A DNA stretch of 43,143 nt from Terrimonas_A sp036262095 (GCA_036262095.1 DATAJQ010000281.1:1-43143); one strand, 5' to 3'; counted from the stretch's first letter, positions 34,256 to 41,874 are shown. Program-made: numbers and translations. Notes: a model not told the origin generated them from the letters alone.

Positions 34256-34810
34256 TTATTTACCGGCTGCTTTACCTGCTTTCTTACGAACCACTTCACC
34301 AACATAGCGTACACCTTTTCCTTTGTAAGGCTCAGGCTTACGCAGGCTGCGCAATTTAGCTGCTACCTGTCCGATCAGTTGCTTGTCGATACCTTCCAGG
34401 GTGATAATGGGGTTCTGACCTTTTTCCTGGGCAGTAGCCACTTTCAGTTCTTTCGGTACTTCAAAGATGATGTTGTGTGAATAACCCAGCGCCAGGTCCA
34501 GTACATTACCCTGGTTAGCTGCTTTAAAACCCACACCGATCAGTTCCAGTTTGCGGGTATATCCTTCTGTTACGCCTTTAACCAGGTTAGCTACCAGTGC
34601 ACGGTATAAGCCATGCAGGGCACGGTGGCGGATCTGGTCTGTAGGGCGTGTGAAATTTACCTGGTTGTCTTTTACTTCCACTGTAATATCGCGGTCGATC
34701 GCTTCTTTCAGTTCACCTTTAGGACCTTTTACTGTAATGGAGTTATCCTTGCTTACAGTAATGGTTACGCCACTGGGGATCACAACCGGTTGTTTACCTA
34801 TACGAGACAT
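34256..34810 (-). CDS. rplF: 50S ribosomal protein L6
   Basis: 184 residues made of two related alpha-beta domains. MSRIGKQPVVIPSGVTITV begins it, and the C-terminal signature IRSxRKPEPYKGKGVRY is present as LRSLRKPEPYKGKGVRYVGE. It sits near the factor-binding site and L7/L12 stalk base. The gap before it (160 bp to rpsH) includes one palindromic element. Confidence 0.97.
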   Translation of the reverse strand: MSRIGKQPVVIPSGVTITVSKDNSITVKGPKGELKEAIDRDITVEVKDNQVNFTRPTDQIRHRALHGLYRALVANLVKGVTEGYTRKLELIGVGFKAANQGNVLDLALGYSHNIIFEVPKELKVATAQEKGQNPIITLEGIDKQLIGQVAAKLRSLRKPEPYKGKGVRYVGEVVRKKAGKAAGK

Positions 34811-34826
34811 AATTCAATTTGTTTTG

Positions 34827-34852
34827 TCCGCCGAAGCCTTGGCGAAGGCGGA
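34827..34852. repeat. 26-bp palindromic element, TCCGCC/GGCGGA (rplF-rpsH gap)
   Basis: TCCGCC and GGCGGA enclose GAAGCCTTGGCGAA. Compared with the other copies the core has C and G in place of T and A at the paired positions. Confidence 0.65.
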
Positions 34853-34970
34853 ACGTTATTATTATTGTTTCTTCAGTGACCGGTCAGCTTGTTAGGTATC
34901 AGCTTAATGTATCACTTTATCTATTCGTGGGACCCAAAGGTTTTTCAACTTTCAAATCCCATTTACGCAA

Positions 34971-35369
34971 TTAGTACACATAGCAGAGTACTTCACCCCC
35001 TACGTTCTGTGCTTTCGCTTCTTTGTCAGTCATCACACCTTTAGAAGTAGAGATGATTGCAACGCCCAGGCCATTTTTCACACGGCGGAATTCAGCAGGC
35101 TTTGCGTATTGACGCAAACCAGGACGGCTGATCCTTTCCATGCTCTGGATAGCAGGTTGCTTTGTAGATGGATCATATTTCAAAGCGATCTTGATCACAC
35201 CTTGCTTATTGTCATCCTCAAATTTGTACTTCAGAATATAGCCCTGGTTGTACAAGATCTCAGTTAAACGCTTCTTCAGGTTAGAAGCAGGGATGTCTAC
35301 CACGCGGTGGCCAGCCATCTGTGCGTTACGGATTCTTGTCAGGAAATCTGCTATAGGATCTGTTACCAT
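34971..35369 (-). CDS. rpsH: 30S ribosomal protein S8
   Basis: 132 residues. MVTDPIADFLTRIRNAQ starts it, and the rRNA-binding C-terminus is GLGVAIISTSKGVMTDKEAKAQNVGGEVLCYVY. In E. coli S8 is the translational repressor of the spc operon by binding its mRNA near rplE. No such target was checked here. Confidence 0.97.
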   Translation of the reverse strand: MVTDPIADFLTRIRNAQMAGHRVVDIPASNLKKRLTEILYNQGYILKYKFEDDNKQGVIKIALKYDPSTKQPAIQSMERISRPGLRQYAKPAEFRRVKNGLGVAIISTSKGVMTDKEAKAQNVGGEVLCYVY

Positions 35370-35387
35370 ATTTTTTGCCCTCCTACG

Positions 35388-35402
35388 TCCGCCATTGGCG
35401 GA
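35388..35402. repeat. Short palindrome TCCGCC-ATT-GGCGGA (rpsH-rpsN gap)
   Basis: The same outer arms as the 26-bp elements but with only a 3-nt centre. It looks like a copy that lost its core. Confidence 0.5.
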
Positions 35403-35481
35403 TAATTGGAATTTAGTTTAATGTAATAATTTCTTGTTCCAGGTCTTAAAGTCTAATGCTTCAACCTTTGAACTTTTGCTC

Positions 35482-35751
35482 TTACCAGCTTGCTTTTTTC
35501 AGCCCTGGTATTTTACCATTCAGCGCCATATCACGCAGGGCAACCCTGGAGATACCGAAGTAACGTACATACCCTTTAGGGCGGCCGGTCAACTGGCAAC
35601 GGTTCTTCAAACGAACTTTAGAAGAGTTCTTCGGCAGTTCGTCCAAAGCAGCGTAGTCACCTGCTTTTTTCAGCTCGGCACGTTTTGCTTCATACTGGGC
35701 AACCATTTTCTCTCTTTTGCGTTGCCTGGCTTTTACTGATGTTTTAGCCAT
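35482..35751 (-). CDS. rpsN: 30S ribosomal protein S14 (zinc-free type)
   Basis: 89 residues, the long form without the CxxC zinc motifs. NRCQLTGRPKGYVRYFGISRVALRDMALNGKIPGLKKASW is the conserved C-terminus. It binds the 3' major domain of 16S rRNA in the small-subunit head. The zinc-free type does not depend on zinc supply. It lies 50 bp after rplE. Confidence 0.96.
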   Translation of the reverse strand: MAKTSVKARQRKREKMVAQYEAKRAELKKAGDYAALDELPKNSSKVRLKNRCQLTGRPKGYVRYFGISRVALRDMALNGKIPGLKKASW

Positions 35752-35772
35752 AATTGTTATTTATATTTTTTT

Positions 35773-35805
35773 GTTCGCGTTAATTCGCTCTGTTCGCGTA
35801 ATTAG
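35773..35805. repeat. Words GTTCGCG/TAATTNG repeated, rpsN-rplE gap
   Basis: GTTCGCG-TTAATTC, five bases, then GTTCGCG-TAATTAG. Both halves are seven-base words, so it fits the heptamer pattern seen in other gaps, but it is short. Confidence 0.35.
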
Positions 35806-36380
35806 TTATTGTCTGACTTAGCTGCATTTTTGAAGGGCATGCCCAGCTCTTTCAGGAGCTCGTATGCTTCTTCGTCAGTATTCGCTGTTGTAACGAAAGT
35901 GATATCCAGACCTGTGATCTTATTCACTTTATCGATATCGATCTCAGGGAAGATGATCTGCTCGGTTACACCCAGTGTATAGTTGCCACGGCCATCGAAT
36001 GCTTTCTCGTTCACACCTTTAAAGTCGCGTACGCGGGGCAATGCTACAGAGATAAGCCTGTCGAGGAACTCGTACATTTTTTCTCCGCGCAGGGTTACCC
36101 TTGCACCGATCGGCATGTTCTTACGCAGCTTAAAGTTGGAGATATCTTTTTTGGACATGGTAGCTACCGCTTTCTGACCGCTGATAGTGCTCAGCTCTTC
36201 CAGGGCGATATCAACCAGTTTTTTATCAGATACAGCTCCGTTCACACCACGGTTCAGGCAGATCTTCTCCAGTTTGGGAGCCTGCATTACAGTGGCATAG
36301 CTGAATTTTTTTACCAGGGCAGGTACAACTTCTTTTTTGTACTTGTCTGCCAGTCTCGGAGTATATGTTTTAGTAGCCAT
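35802..36380 (-). CDS. rplE: 50S ribosomal protein L5
   Basis: 192 residues. YATVMQAPKLEKICLNRGV and FDGRGNYTLGVTEQIIFPEIDIDKV are standard L5 blocks. L5 binds 5S rRNA and contacts the P-site tRNA and bridge B1b. Its start codon overlaps the rplX stop by one base (TAATG), the tightest junction in the cluster, so the two are translationally coupled. Confidence 0.97.
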   Translation of the reverse strand: MATKTYTPRLADKYKKEVVPALVKKFSYATVMQAPKLEKICLNRGVNGAVSDKKLVDIALEELSTISGQKAVATMSKKDISNFKLRKNMPIGARVTLRGEKMYEFLDRLISVALPRVRDFKGVNEKAFDGRGNYTLGVTEQIIFPEIDIDKVNKITGLDITFVTTANTDEEAYELLKELGMPFKNAAKSDNN

Positions 36381-36724
36381 TATTTTTTACCTCCCTGAGC
36401 TTTTTTAGTTTTAAAAACTCTTTCAGTCTTTCCCTCAGTTCTAACCCTTGACACTTTTGCACCTTTTTTCTGTGCAGCATCCCAAAGCATTACGTTGCTG
36501 ATATGGATCGGAGCTTCTTTTTTCACAATACCACCTTTGGTGTTTTGTGCAGAAGGTTTGGTATGCTTGGTAATGATATTAACACCTTCAACGATCACTT
36601 TGCCATCTTCCACCAATACTTCCTTTACGGTGCGGGGTTTATCCAGCGCCTTATCATCACCGGCGATTACCACAACACTATCGCCTTTGCGGATATTGTA
36701 CTTGGGTTTGAATCTTGTTTTCAT
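36380..36724 (-). CDS. rplX: 50S ribosomal protein L24
   Basis: 114 residues. The KOW motif region is KYNIRKGDSVVVIAGDDKALDKPRTVKEVLVEDGKVIVEGVNI. L24 starts 50S assembly by binding the 5' part of 23S rRNA. The C-terminus is Lys-rich (KTKKAQGGKK). One base of overlap with rplE follows. Confidence 0.96.
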   Translation of the reverse strand: MKTRFKPKYNIRKGDSVVVIAGDDKALDKPRTVKEVLVEDGKVIVEGVNIITKHTKPSAQNTKGGIVKKEAPIHISNVMLWDAAQKKGAKVSRVRTEGKTERVFKTKKAQGGKK

Positions 36725-36779
36725 TTTATCTAATCTTTACTCCGTTTTTGCGGAATTGTTTGTTTATTGTTATGTGCTT

Positions 36780-36807
36780 GCCCGCCGGAGCTTTAGCGTA
36801 GGTGGGC
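36780..36807. repeat. Palindromic element, variant GCCCGCC/GGTGGGC (rplX-rplN gap)
   Basis: The arms GCCCGCC and GGTGGGC pair with one G-T wobble and enclose GGAGCTTTAGCGTA. The core is identical to the copy between rpsS and rplB. Confidence 0.65.
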
Positions 36808-36815
36808 CGGCTCAA

Positions 36816-37184
36816 TTAAAGCACCTCAGGTGCCAGAGACACGATCTTCATGTATCCTTTATCACGAAGCTCACGGGCAACTGGTCCGAAGATACGGGTG
36901 CCGCGGGGCTCATCTGCCTGGTTCAGGATCACTACAGCGTTGTCGTCGAAACGGATATAAGATCCGTCTTTACGGCGCAATTTATTGGTAGTACGAACGA
37001 TCACCGCTTTGGCTACAGTTCCTTTTTTGATACCACCTGCAGGAAGCGCATCTTTTACTGTAACTACGATTTTATCGCCGATGCCGGCATAACGCTGGCC
37101 GCTGTTGCCTAATACACGGATGCACAGCACCTCTTTGGCGCCACTGTTGTCCGCTACGTTCAATCGGCTTTCTTGCTGAATCAT
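36816..37184 (-). CDS. rplN: 50S ribosomal protein L14
   Basis: 122 residues, the exact usual length. MIQQESRLNVADNSGAKEVLCIRVLG and RGTRIFGPVARELRDKGYMKIVSLAPEVL are diagnostic. It helps form bridge B8 with 16S rRNA. It is preceded by rpsQ across 127 bp with a strong inverted repeat, and followed after 91 bp by rplX. Confidence 0.98.
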   Translation of the reverse strand: MIQQESRLNVADNSGAKEVLCIRVLGNSGQRYAGIGDKIVVTVKDALPAGGIKKGTVAKAVIVRTTNKLRRKDGSYIRFDDNAVVILNQADEPRGTRIFGPVARELRDKGYMKIVSLAPEVL

Positions 37185-37276
37185 CTTACTTAGCTTTTAG
37201 CTTTTAACGGCCAGGTTAATCCCAACCTTAAATTATTATTAGTCCCTCAGGCTATATCCCTACAGCGGGAGGAGTT

Positions 37277-37306
37277 CCTGTCCCGGATCAAGTCCGGGAT
37301 GACAGG
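37277..37306. repeat. Inverted repeat with CCGGA/TCCGG core (rplN-rpsQ gap)
   Basis: CCTGTC-CCGGA, loop TCAAG, then TCCGG-GAT-GACAGG. The core resembles the GTCATCCCGGACTTGATCC intergenic word that I recall from several unrelated bacterial genomes; that link is from memory. Confidence 0.6.
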
Positions 37307-37311
37307 AGGTA

Positions 37312-37569
37312 TTATTTCACTTTCTCTACCACTTCCACCAGTCTCCAGCGTTTTGTTTTGCTGAGAGGACGGGTTTCCATGATCTTCACTACATCACCAA
37401 TGCTGCATTCATTCTTGTCATCATGAGCATGGAATTTGGTAGTCTTTTTTACGAACTTACCATAGATAGGGTGTTTTACTTTTCTTTCCACCGCTACAGT
37501 AATGGTCTTTGCCATTTTGTTGCTGGTTACAACACCTATCCTTGTTTTTCTTAAATTTCTTTCAGCCAT
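37312..37569 (-). CDS. rpsQ: 30S ribosomal protein S17
   Basis: 85 residues, an OB-fold protein. KTRIGVVTSNKMAKTITVAVERKVKHPIYGKFVKKT and IMETRPLSKTKRWRLVEVVEK are typical. It binds the 5' domain of 16S rRNA. Eighteen bases separate it from rpmC upstream. Confidence 0.97.
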   Translation of the reverse strand: MAERNLRKTRIGVVTSNKMAKTITVAVERKVKHPIYGKFVKKTTKFHAHDDKNECSIGDVVKIMETRPLSKTKRWRLVEVVEKVK

Positions 37570-37587
37570 TTTATTTAGCTTTTTATA

Positions 37588-37797
37588 TTATGCTCCTTGT
37601 TGCTTTGACTTCAATTCCGTTTTCAGACGGGCGATATCCCTGCGCAGCCCACGGATGGTCATGGGGTTCTCCAATGGAGAGATTGCATGGGCAAACTCCA
37701 GTTTCTTCAACCTTTGCTTATCTTCTTCCAGACGGGCTTTCAGGTCATTCTCATTCATGCCATGAATGCTCTTTACAAAATCTGATTTCTTTGACAT
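37588..37797 (-). CDS. rpmC: 50S ribosomal protein L29
   Basis: 69 residues, all-helical. EEDKQRLKKLEFAHAISPLENPMTIRGLRRDIARLKTEL matches the family. It sits at the peptide exit tunnel next to L23, where nascent-chain factors dock. Packed tightly between rplP (22 bp) and rpsQ (18 bp). Confidence 0.96.
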   Translation of the reverse strand: MSKKSDFVKSIHGMNENDLKARLEEDKQRLKKLEFAHAISPLENPMTIRGLRRDIARLKTELKSKQQGA

Positions 37798-37819
37798 CGT
37801 TTTGACGATTTATGAGTTA

Positions 37820-38242
37820 TTACGCTGTTACCAGGTCACGGCGTGTGATAAACTTGGTTTTGATCGGCAATTTACCAGCAGCCAGTGCCAGTGAAGCACG
37901 TGCCACCTGCTCGCTAACACCATCGATCTCGAAGATGATACGGCCTGGTTTTACCACGGCAGCCCAGAACTCCAGGTTACCTTTACCTTTACCCATCCTC
38001 ACTTCCAAAGGCTTGCGGGTAATTGGTTTGTCAGGGAAAATGCGGATCCACACATTACCTTCCCTTTTCATTTCACGGGTCAGTGCCTGACGGGCAGCTT
38101 CGATCTGACGGTCAGTGATCCAGTGCTGATCCAACGCCTTCAGGGCATAAGAACCAAAGGAAATGGTTGTTCCTCTTTTCGCGTCGCCTTTCATGCGACC
38201 CTTCTGCATTTTCCTGTGCTTCGTTCTTTTCGGTTGTAACAT
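37820..38242 (-). CDS. rplP: 50S ribosomal protein L16
   Basis: 140 residues. MLQPKRTKHRKMQKGRMKGDAKRG and GKGKGNLEFWAAVVKPGRIIFEIDGVSEQVARASL are the expected blocks. It organises the A-site region of 23S rRNA. The gap before it (116 bp to rpsC) holds an A/T heptamer palindrome. Confidence 0.97.
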   Translation of the reverse strand: MLQPKRTKHRKMQKGRMKGDAKRGTTISFGSYALKALDQHWITDRQIEAARQALTREMKREGNVWIRIFPDKPITRKPLEVRMGKGKGNLEFWAAVVKPGRIIFEIDGVSEQVARASLALAAGKLPIKTKFITRRDLVTA

Positions 38243-38279
38243 TGTATATAGTTTCTAGTTACTTGAATTATTTGCTTTT

Positions 38280-38358
38280 AAGTCAAAAATCAAAATTCAA
38301 AAGTATAAGGCAAGACCTGCTTTGGTTTTTGAATTTTTAATTTTGATTTTTTACTTTT
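38280..38358. repeat. Heptamer-built palindrome (TTCAAAA/TTTTGAA words), rplP-rpsC gap
   Basis: Left arm GTCAAAA, ATCAAAA, TTCAAAA; right arm TTTTGAA, TTTTTAA, TTTTGAT, TTTTTAC. It is the same word family as the rplO-rpmD element, with a different 20-nt centre. Confidence 0.65.
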
Positions 38359-39156
38359 TTAATTCGTTTGCTGACGATGACCACCACCACGGTTGCCGCC
38401 ACCACGACGGTCACCACCACGGCGATCTCCACCCCTTCTGTCATCACGGCGATCATCACCACCTCTTTCCCTTCTGTCACTTACATCGCTCTTGCCACCA
38501 ACGAAGTTGGGGTTCAGATCTCTTTTCTGCAGTACTTCACCTTTACAGATCCATACTTTGATACCGATCTTTCCGTATACGGTTTGTGCAAATACGTTTG
38601 CATAATCGATATCCATACGGAATGTATGCAGGGGCACACGGCCTTGTTTGAATTCTTCGCTACGGGCGATTTCCGCACCGGCCAAACGTCCGCTCAATTT
38701 GATCTTGATACCTTCAGCACCCATGCGGAGAGCAGAAGCGATCGCCATCTTTGTAGCGCGTTTGAAGTTGATCCTGTTCTCGATCTGGCGGGCAATGGTA
38801 TCACCTACGATCATTGCATCCAGTTCAGGACGACGGATCTCCAGGATGTTGATCTGCACATCATCTTTGCCAGTCAGTTTCTTCAACTCTTCTTTGATGC
38901 GATCAACTTCACCACCGCCTTTACCGATAATGATACCAGGTTTGGACGTGTGGATCGTAATGATCAGTTTACCTAATGTTCTCTCAATAACAATTTTAGA
39001 GATACCGCCTTTGTTGATACGGGCATTCAGGTAAGTCCTGATCTTGTTATCCTCGATCAGTTTGGAAGCATAATCTTTTTTGCTGCCATACCAGTTAGAT
39101 TCCCATCCACGGATGATGCCTAACCTGTTACCAATCGGATTTGCTTTTTGACCCAT
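38359..39156 (-). CDS. rpsC: 30S ribosomal protein S3 with Arg/Gly/Asp-rich C-terminal tail
   Basis: 265 residues versus 233 in E. coli. The KH domain (PGIIIGKGGGEVDRIKEELKKL) and the C-terminal domain (GRLAGAEIARSEEFKQGRVPLHTFRMDIDYANVFAQTVYGKIGIKVWI) are intact. After about residue 222 comes a low-complexity tail with repeated DRRGGDRRGG and GGGNRGGG units, like RGG RNA-binding boxes. S3 forms the mRNA entry helicase region. It lies 27 bp after rplV. Confidence 0.97.
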   Translation of the reverse strand: MGQKANPIGNRLGIIRGWESNWYGSKKDYASKLIEDNKIRTYLNARINKGGISKIVIERTLGKLIITIHTSKPGIIIGKGGGEVDRIKEELKKLTGKDDVQINILEIRRPELDAMIVGDTIARQIENRINFKRATKMAIASALRMGAEGIKIKLSGRLAGAEIARSEEFKQGRVPLHTFRMDIDYANVFAQTVYGKIGIKVWICKGEVLQKRDLNPNFVGGKSDVSDRRERGGDDRRDDRRGGDRRGGDRRGGGNRGGGHRQQTN

Positions 39157-39183
39157 GTTTATTTAGGTTATTCGTTATTACGT

Positions 39184-39531
39184 TTAATTTTTAGATTCCT
39201 TTGTGTCAACAATCACTGTTACATGGTTGCTGCGTTTGCGAACGCGGTATCCACGGCCTTGTGGTGCAGGGCGCATACGTTTCAGCGTACGGGCTCCGTC
39301 CACGAAGATTGTTTTCACAACCAGCTGGCTTTCATCACCACCTTCGTTCTTTTGTTTCCAGTTGCTGATAGCGCTCAACACCAGTTTACGCAAAGGCACT
39401 GCAGGATGCTTGGGGTTGTGCTCCAGTTCTGCCAACACCTTCTCTACTTTCTGACCGCGGATCAGGTCAGCCAGCAAACGCATCTTGCGGGGTGATGTCG
39501 GATAATTTCTCAGTTTAGCTACTGCTTCCAT
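39184..39531 (-). CDS. rplV: 50S ribosomal protein L22
   Basis: 115 residues. NYPTSPRKMRLLADLIRGQKVEKVLAEL and KRMRPAPQGRGYRVRKRSNHVTVIV, the exit-tunnel hairpin, are diagnostic. The hairpin reaches the tunnel constriction and is a site of macrolide-resistance mutations in other bacteria. It follows rpsS across 74 bp with a tandem heptamer. Confidence 0.97.
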   Translation of the reverse strand: MEAVAKLRNYPTSPRKMRLLADLIRGQKVEKVLAELEHNPKHPAVPLRKLVLSAISNWKQKNEGGDESQLVVKTIFVDGARTLKRMRPAPQGRGYRVRKRSNHVTVIVDTKESKN

Positions 39532-39573
39532 TTCTTAAGTTTTATGACCGGAATCTTCTGTCACAAGTCTTGC

Positions 39574-39598
39574 GACTCCTGACTCCCGACTCCCGACT
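39574..39598. repeat. Tandem heptamer GACTCCC (rplV-rpsS gap)
   Basis: GACTCCT, GACTCCC, GACTCCC, GACT in direct repetition, preceded by AAGTCTTGC. The period is seven bases, as in the other word families. Confidence 0.65.
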
Positions 39599-39605
39599 AT
39601 TTTAG

Positions 39606-39875
39606 TTATCCTTCTTTTTTAGAGTGTCCTTTGAATGAACGGGTTGGTGCAAATTCTCCCAGCTTGTGACCCACCATAAATTCTGTTACATACACAGGGA
39701 TGAATTTGTTGCCGTTATGCACAGCGAACGTATGACCAACAAAATCAGGAGAGATCGTAGAGCGGCGGCTCCAAGTTTTGATCACGCCTTTTTTGTTCTT
39801 TCCTTCGTTCATAGACAACACCTTTTTCTCGAGGTGAGTTGCTATATAAGGACCTTTTTTAATCGAACGAGCCAT
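39606..39875 (-). CDS. rpsS: 30S ribosomal protein S19
   Basis: 89 residues. MARSIKKGPYIATHLEKKV and VYVTEFMVGHKLGEFAPTRSFKGH are the expected blocks. It lies in the small-subunit head near the A-site finger. It follows rplB after 62 bp, a spacer that includes a palindromic element. Confidence 0.97.
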   Translation of the reverse strand: MARSIKKGPYIATHLEKKVLSMNEGKNKKGVIKTWSRRSTISPDFVGHTFAVHNGNKFIPVYVTEFMVGHKLGEFAPTRSFKGHSKKEG

Positions 39876-39901
39876 GTGACTATTTTATATTTTTATTTAT
39901 A

Positions 39902-39927
39902 TCCGCCGGAGCTTTAGCGTAGGCGGA
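39902..39927. repeat. 26-bp palindromic element, TCCGCC/GGCGGA (rpsS-rplB gap)
   Basis: TCCGCC and GGCGGA enclose GGAGCTTTAGCGTA. This is the best-formed copy of the family in the window. Confidence 0.7.
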
Positions 39928-39937
39928 CCTCTATTAC

Positions 39938-40774
39938 TTATTTCGCGAGTTTGCTTCCGTTCTTGCGTTGGATGATCAGCTTATCGCTGCCTTTTCCTTT
40001 CGTACGGGTTTTCAGACCTCTTGAGTACTGACCGTTCCTGCTGCGAGGCTGGCCACCTGAAGCCTTACCTTCACCACCACCCATCGGGTGATCTACAGGG
40101 TTCATCGCTACACCACGGTTTCTTGGCCTGATACCTTTCCACCTGTTACGGCCGGCTTTACCCATGCTTTGCAGGCTATGGTCGCTATTGCTTACTACAC
40201 CTACTGTAGCATAGCAATTGATCAATATTTTTCTCAGCTCTCCGGAAGGCATCTTCAGAACAGCATATTTTTCTTCTTTGTTGGTCAGTTGAGCAGAAGA
40301 ACCTGCGCTGCGCGCCAGTTTACCACCCTGACCAGGTTGCATCTCGATATTATGTACGTTAGTACCGAGCGGCATATTTTTCATCTGTAAAGCATTCCCG
40401 ATCTCAGGAGCTACAGCATCACCGCTTTCTACAGTTGCGCCAACCTGCAAGCCTTGCGGAGCGAGGATATAGCGTTTTTCACCATCCGCATAGTTCAGCA
40501 GTGCAATGAAAGCTGTACGGTTCGGATCATATTCAATAGATGCTACAGTTGCAACACCTGTTTTGTTACGTTTGAAATCGACGATACGGTATTTCTTCTT
40601 GTGACCACCGCCTCTGTAGCGCATGGACAAATGACCAGAAGAGTTACGGCCACCGGTTCTCGGTTTAGCTTCTACCAGGCTCTTTTCAGGCACGTTGGTA
40701 GTTACTTCTGCATAAGCATTACCGATTCTCCATCGTGTACCGGCTGTTACGGGTTTAAATTTTCTTAATGCCAT
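39938..40774 (-). CDS. rplB: 50S ribosomal protein L2
   Basis: 278 residues, close to 273 in E. coli. RTGGRNSSGHLSMRYRGGGHKKKYRIVDFKRNK and the C-terminal RGVAMNPVDHPMGGGEGKASGGQPRSR, which holds the conserved histidine near the peptidyl-transferase centre, are present. L2 is needed for subunit joining. It follows rplW across 92 bp containing a half heptamer repeat. Confidence 0.98.
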   Translation of the reverse strand: MALRKFKPVTAGTRWRIGNAYAEVTTNVPEKSLVEAKPRTGGRNSSGHLSMRYRGGGHKKKYRIVDFKRNKTGVATVASIEYDPNRTAFIALLNYADGEKRYILAPQGLQVGATVESGDAVAPEIGNALQMKNMPLGTNVHNIEMQPGQGGKLARSAGSSAQLTNKEEKYAVLKMPSGELRKILINCYATVGVVSNSDHSLQSMGKAGRNRWKGIRPRNRGVAMNPVDHPMGGGEGKASGGQPRSRNGQYSRGLKTRTKGKGSDKLIIQRKNGSKLAK

Positions 40775-40782
40775 TTTTTAAG

Positions 40783-40807
40783 TCAAAATTCAAAATTCAA
40801 AATTCAA
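40783..40807. repeat. Tandem heptamer TCAAAAT (rplB-rplW gap)
   Basis: Three exact tandem copies of TCAAAAT followed by TCAA. It corresponds to one arm of the palindromes at 32911-32990 and 38280-38358 without the opposite arm. Confidence 0.65.
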
Positions 40808-40866
40808 CACTTCGCGGCGGTTGATTGCCATTCAGGTTAGGACCAGTTTAACTGGTCAGACCGATC

Positions 40867-41166
40867 TTAGATATTCGAGTAAAGATCGATGTTCTCACCC
40901 TCAGCTACTGTTACATAAGCTTTCTTGTAAGCTGGCTTGCGGCCGGAGATTACACCTGCTTTTGTAAAGCGGCTTTTGTTTTTACCTGGCACCACGCTGG
41001 TGTTAACACCAACAACAGTTACACCATAAAAGCTTTCGATCGCTTTTTTGATTTCCAGTTTGTTTGCCTTCTTCGCCACTTTGAAGGCATAGCGGCGCAG
41101 TTTTTCCTGCTGGCTGTTTGCCTTTTCAGTCAAAATGGGTTTTATCAGTACTTCAGAAAGGTTCAT
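40867..41166 (-). CDS. rplW: 50S ribosomal protein L23
   Basis: 99 residues. LIKPILTEKANSQQEKLRRYAFKVAKKANKLEIKKAIESFYGVTVVGVNT is the family pattern. It is the docking site at the tunnel exit for trigger factor and signal recognition particle. It follows rplD across 61 bp with a palindromic element. Confidence 0.96.
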   Translation of the reverse strand: MNLSEVLIKPILTEKANSQQEKLRRYAFKVAKKANKLEIKKAIESFYGVTVVGVNTSVVPGKNKSRFTKAGVISGRKPAYKKAYVTVAEGENIDLYSNI

Positions 41167-41188
41167 CGCAATTTTTTTTTATTTTTTA

Positions 41189-41214
41189 TCCTCCTTCGCC
41201 AAGGCTAAGGCGGA
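41189..41214. repeat. 26-bp palindromic element, reverse orientation (rplW-rplD gap)
   Basis: TCCTCC and GGCGGA arms (one mismatch) enclose TTCGCCAAGGCTAA; the minus-strand reading has the GCCTTGGCGAA core seen at 34827-34852. Confidence 0.6.
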
Positions 41215-41227
41215 CAAGTGTTTTTTA

Positions 41228-41863
41228 TTATGCTTCTGCTTTTTCTTCTTCTCCGAAGATCTTGGCAGCGCTTTCTGTCAGTACCAGTACTTCAGAGTTA
41301 ACAATGTCATAAGTGTTGATATCGCTCAGCAATACACCCAGTACAGAAGGCACGTTGCGGATAGACAATTGAAGATTGTCATTGTATTCCGGAGTGATGA
41401 ACATAGACTTTTTATCAGCTACGTTCAGCTTACCCAGGATATCCACAAATGTTTTTGTTTTGGGAGCATCCAATTTGATATCTTCTACTACTACGATCGC
41501 GTTTTCTTTCGCTTTGTGAGCCAGGGCAGAGATCTTTGCCAGGTCTTTCACCTTACGGTTCAGTTTAATGTCGTAAGCATGAGGCTTAGGTCCGAAGATA
41601 GTACCACCACCTTTATAGAGGGGGTTACGGATATTACCTTTACGGCTTCCACCTGTACCTTTCTGGCGGTGCAGTTTACGGCTGGCACCTTTTACTTCAG
41701 CACGGGTTTTCACTTTGTGAGTACCCTGGCGCTGAGCAGCGAGGTATTGTTTCACTGCCAGGTAGATCACGTGGTTATTAGGCTCGATCCCGAAGATATC
41801 TTCGGGCAGTTCCACTGTTCTGCCTGTTTTCTTTCCTTGTGTATTTAAAACTTCAACTTGCAT
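41228..41863 (-). CDS. rplD: 50S ribosomal protein L4
   Basis: 211 residues. The tunnel-lining loop (KTRAEVKGASRKLHRQKGTGGSRKGNIRNPLYKGGGTIFGP) and the globular domain are complete. In gamma-proteobacteria L4 represses its own S10 operon; no such structure was identified here. It starts 11 bp after rplC, the normal tight spacing. Confidence 0.97.
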   Translation of the reverse strand: MQVEVLNTQGKKTGRTVELPEDIFGIEPNNHVIYLAVKQYLAAQRQGTHKVKTRAEVKGASRKLHRQKGTGGSRKGNIRNPLYKGGGTIFGPKPHAYDIKLNRKVKDLAKISALAHKAKENAIVVVEDIKLDAPKTKTFVDILGKLNVADKKSMFITPEYNDNLQLSIRNVPSVLGVLLSDINTYDIVNSEVLVLTESAAKIFGEEEKAEA

Positions 41864-41874
41864 TTTCTTGTCTT

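Noticed and set aside
38322..38976. Long plus-strand open frames opposite rpsC, rplD and rpsA
   Set aside because: They mirror strongly biased codon use of real genes on the minus strand and show no family signatures.
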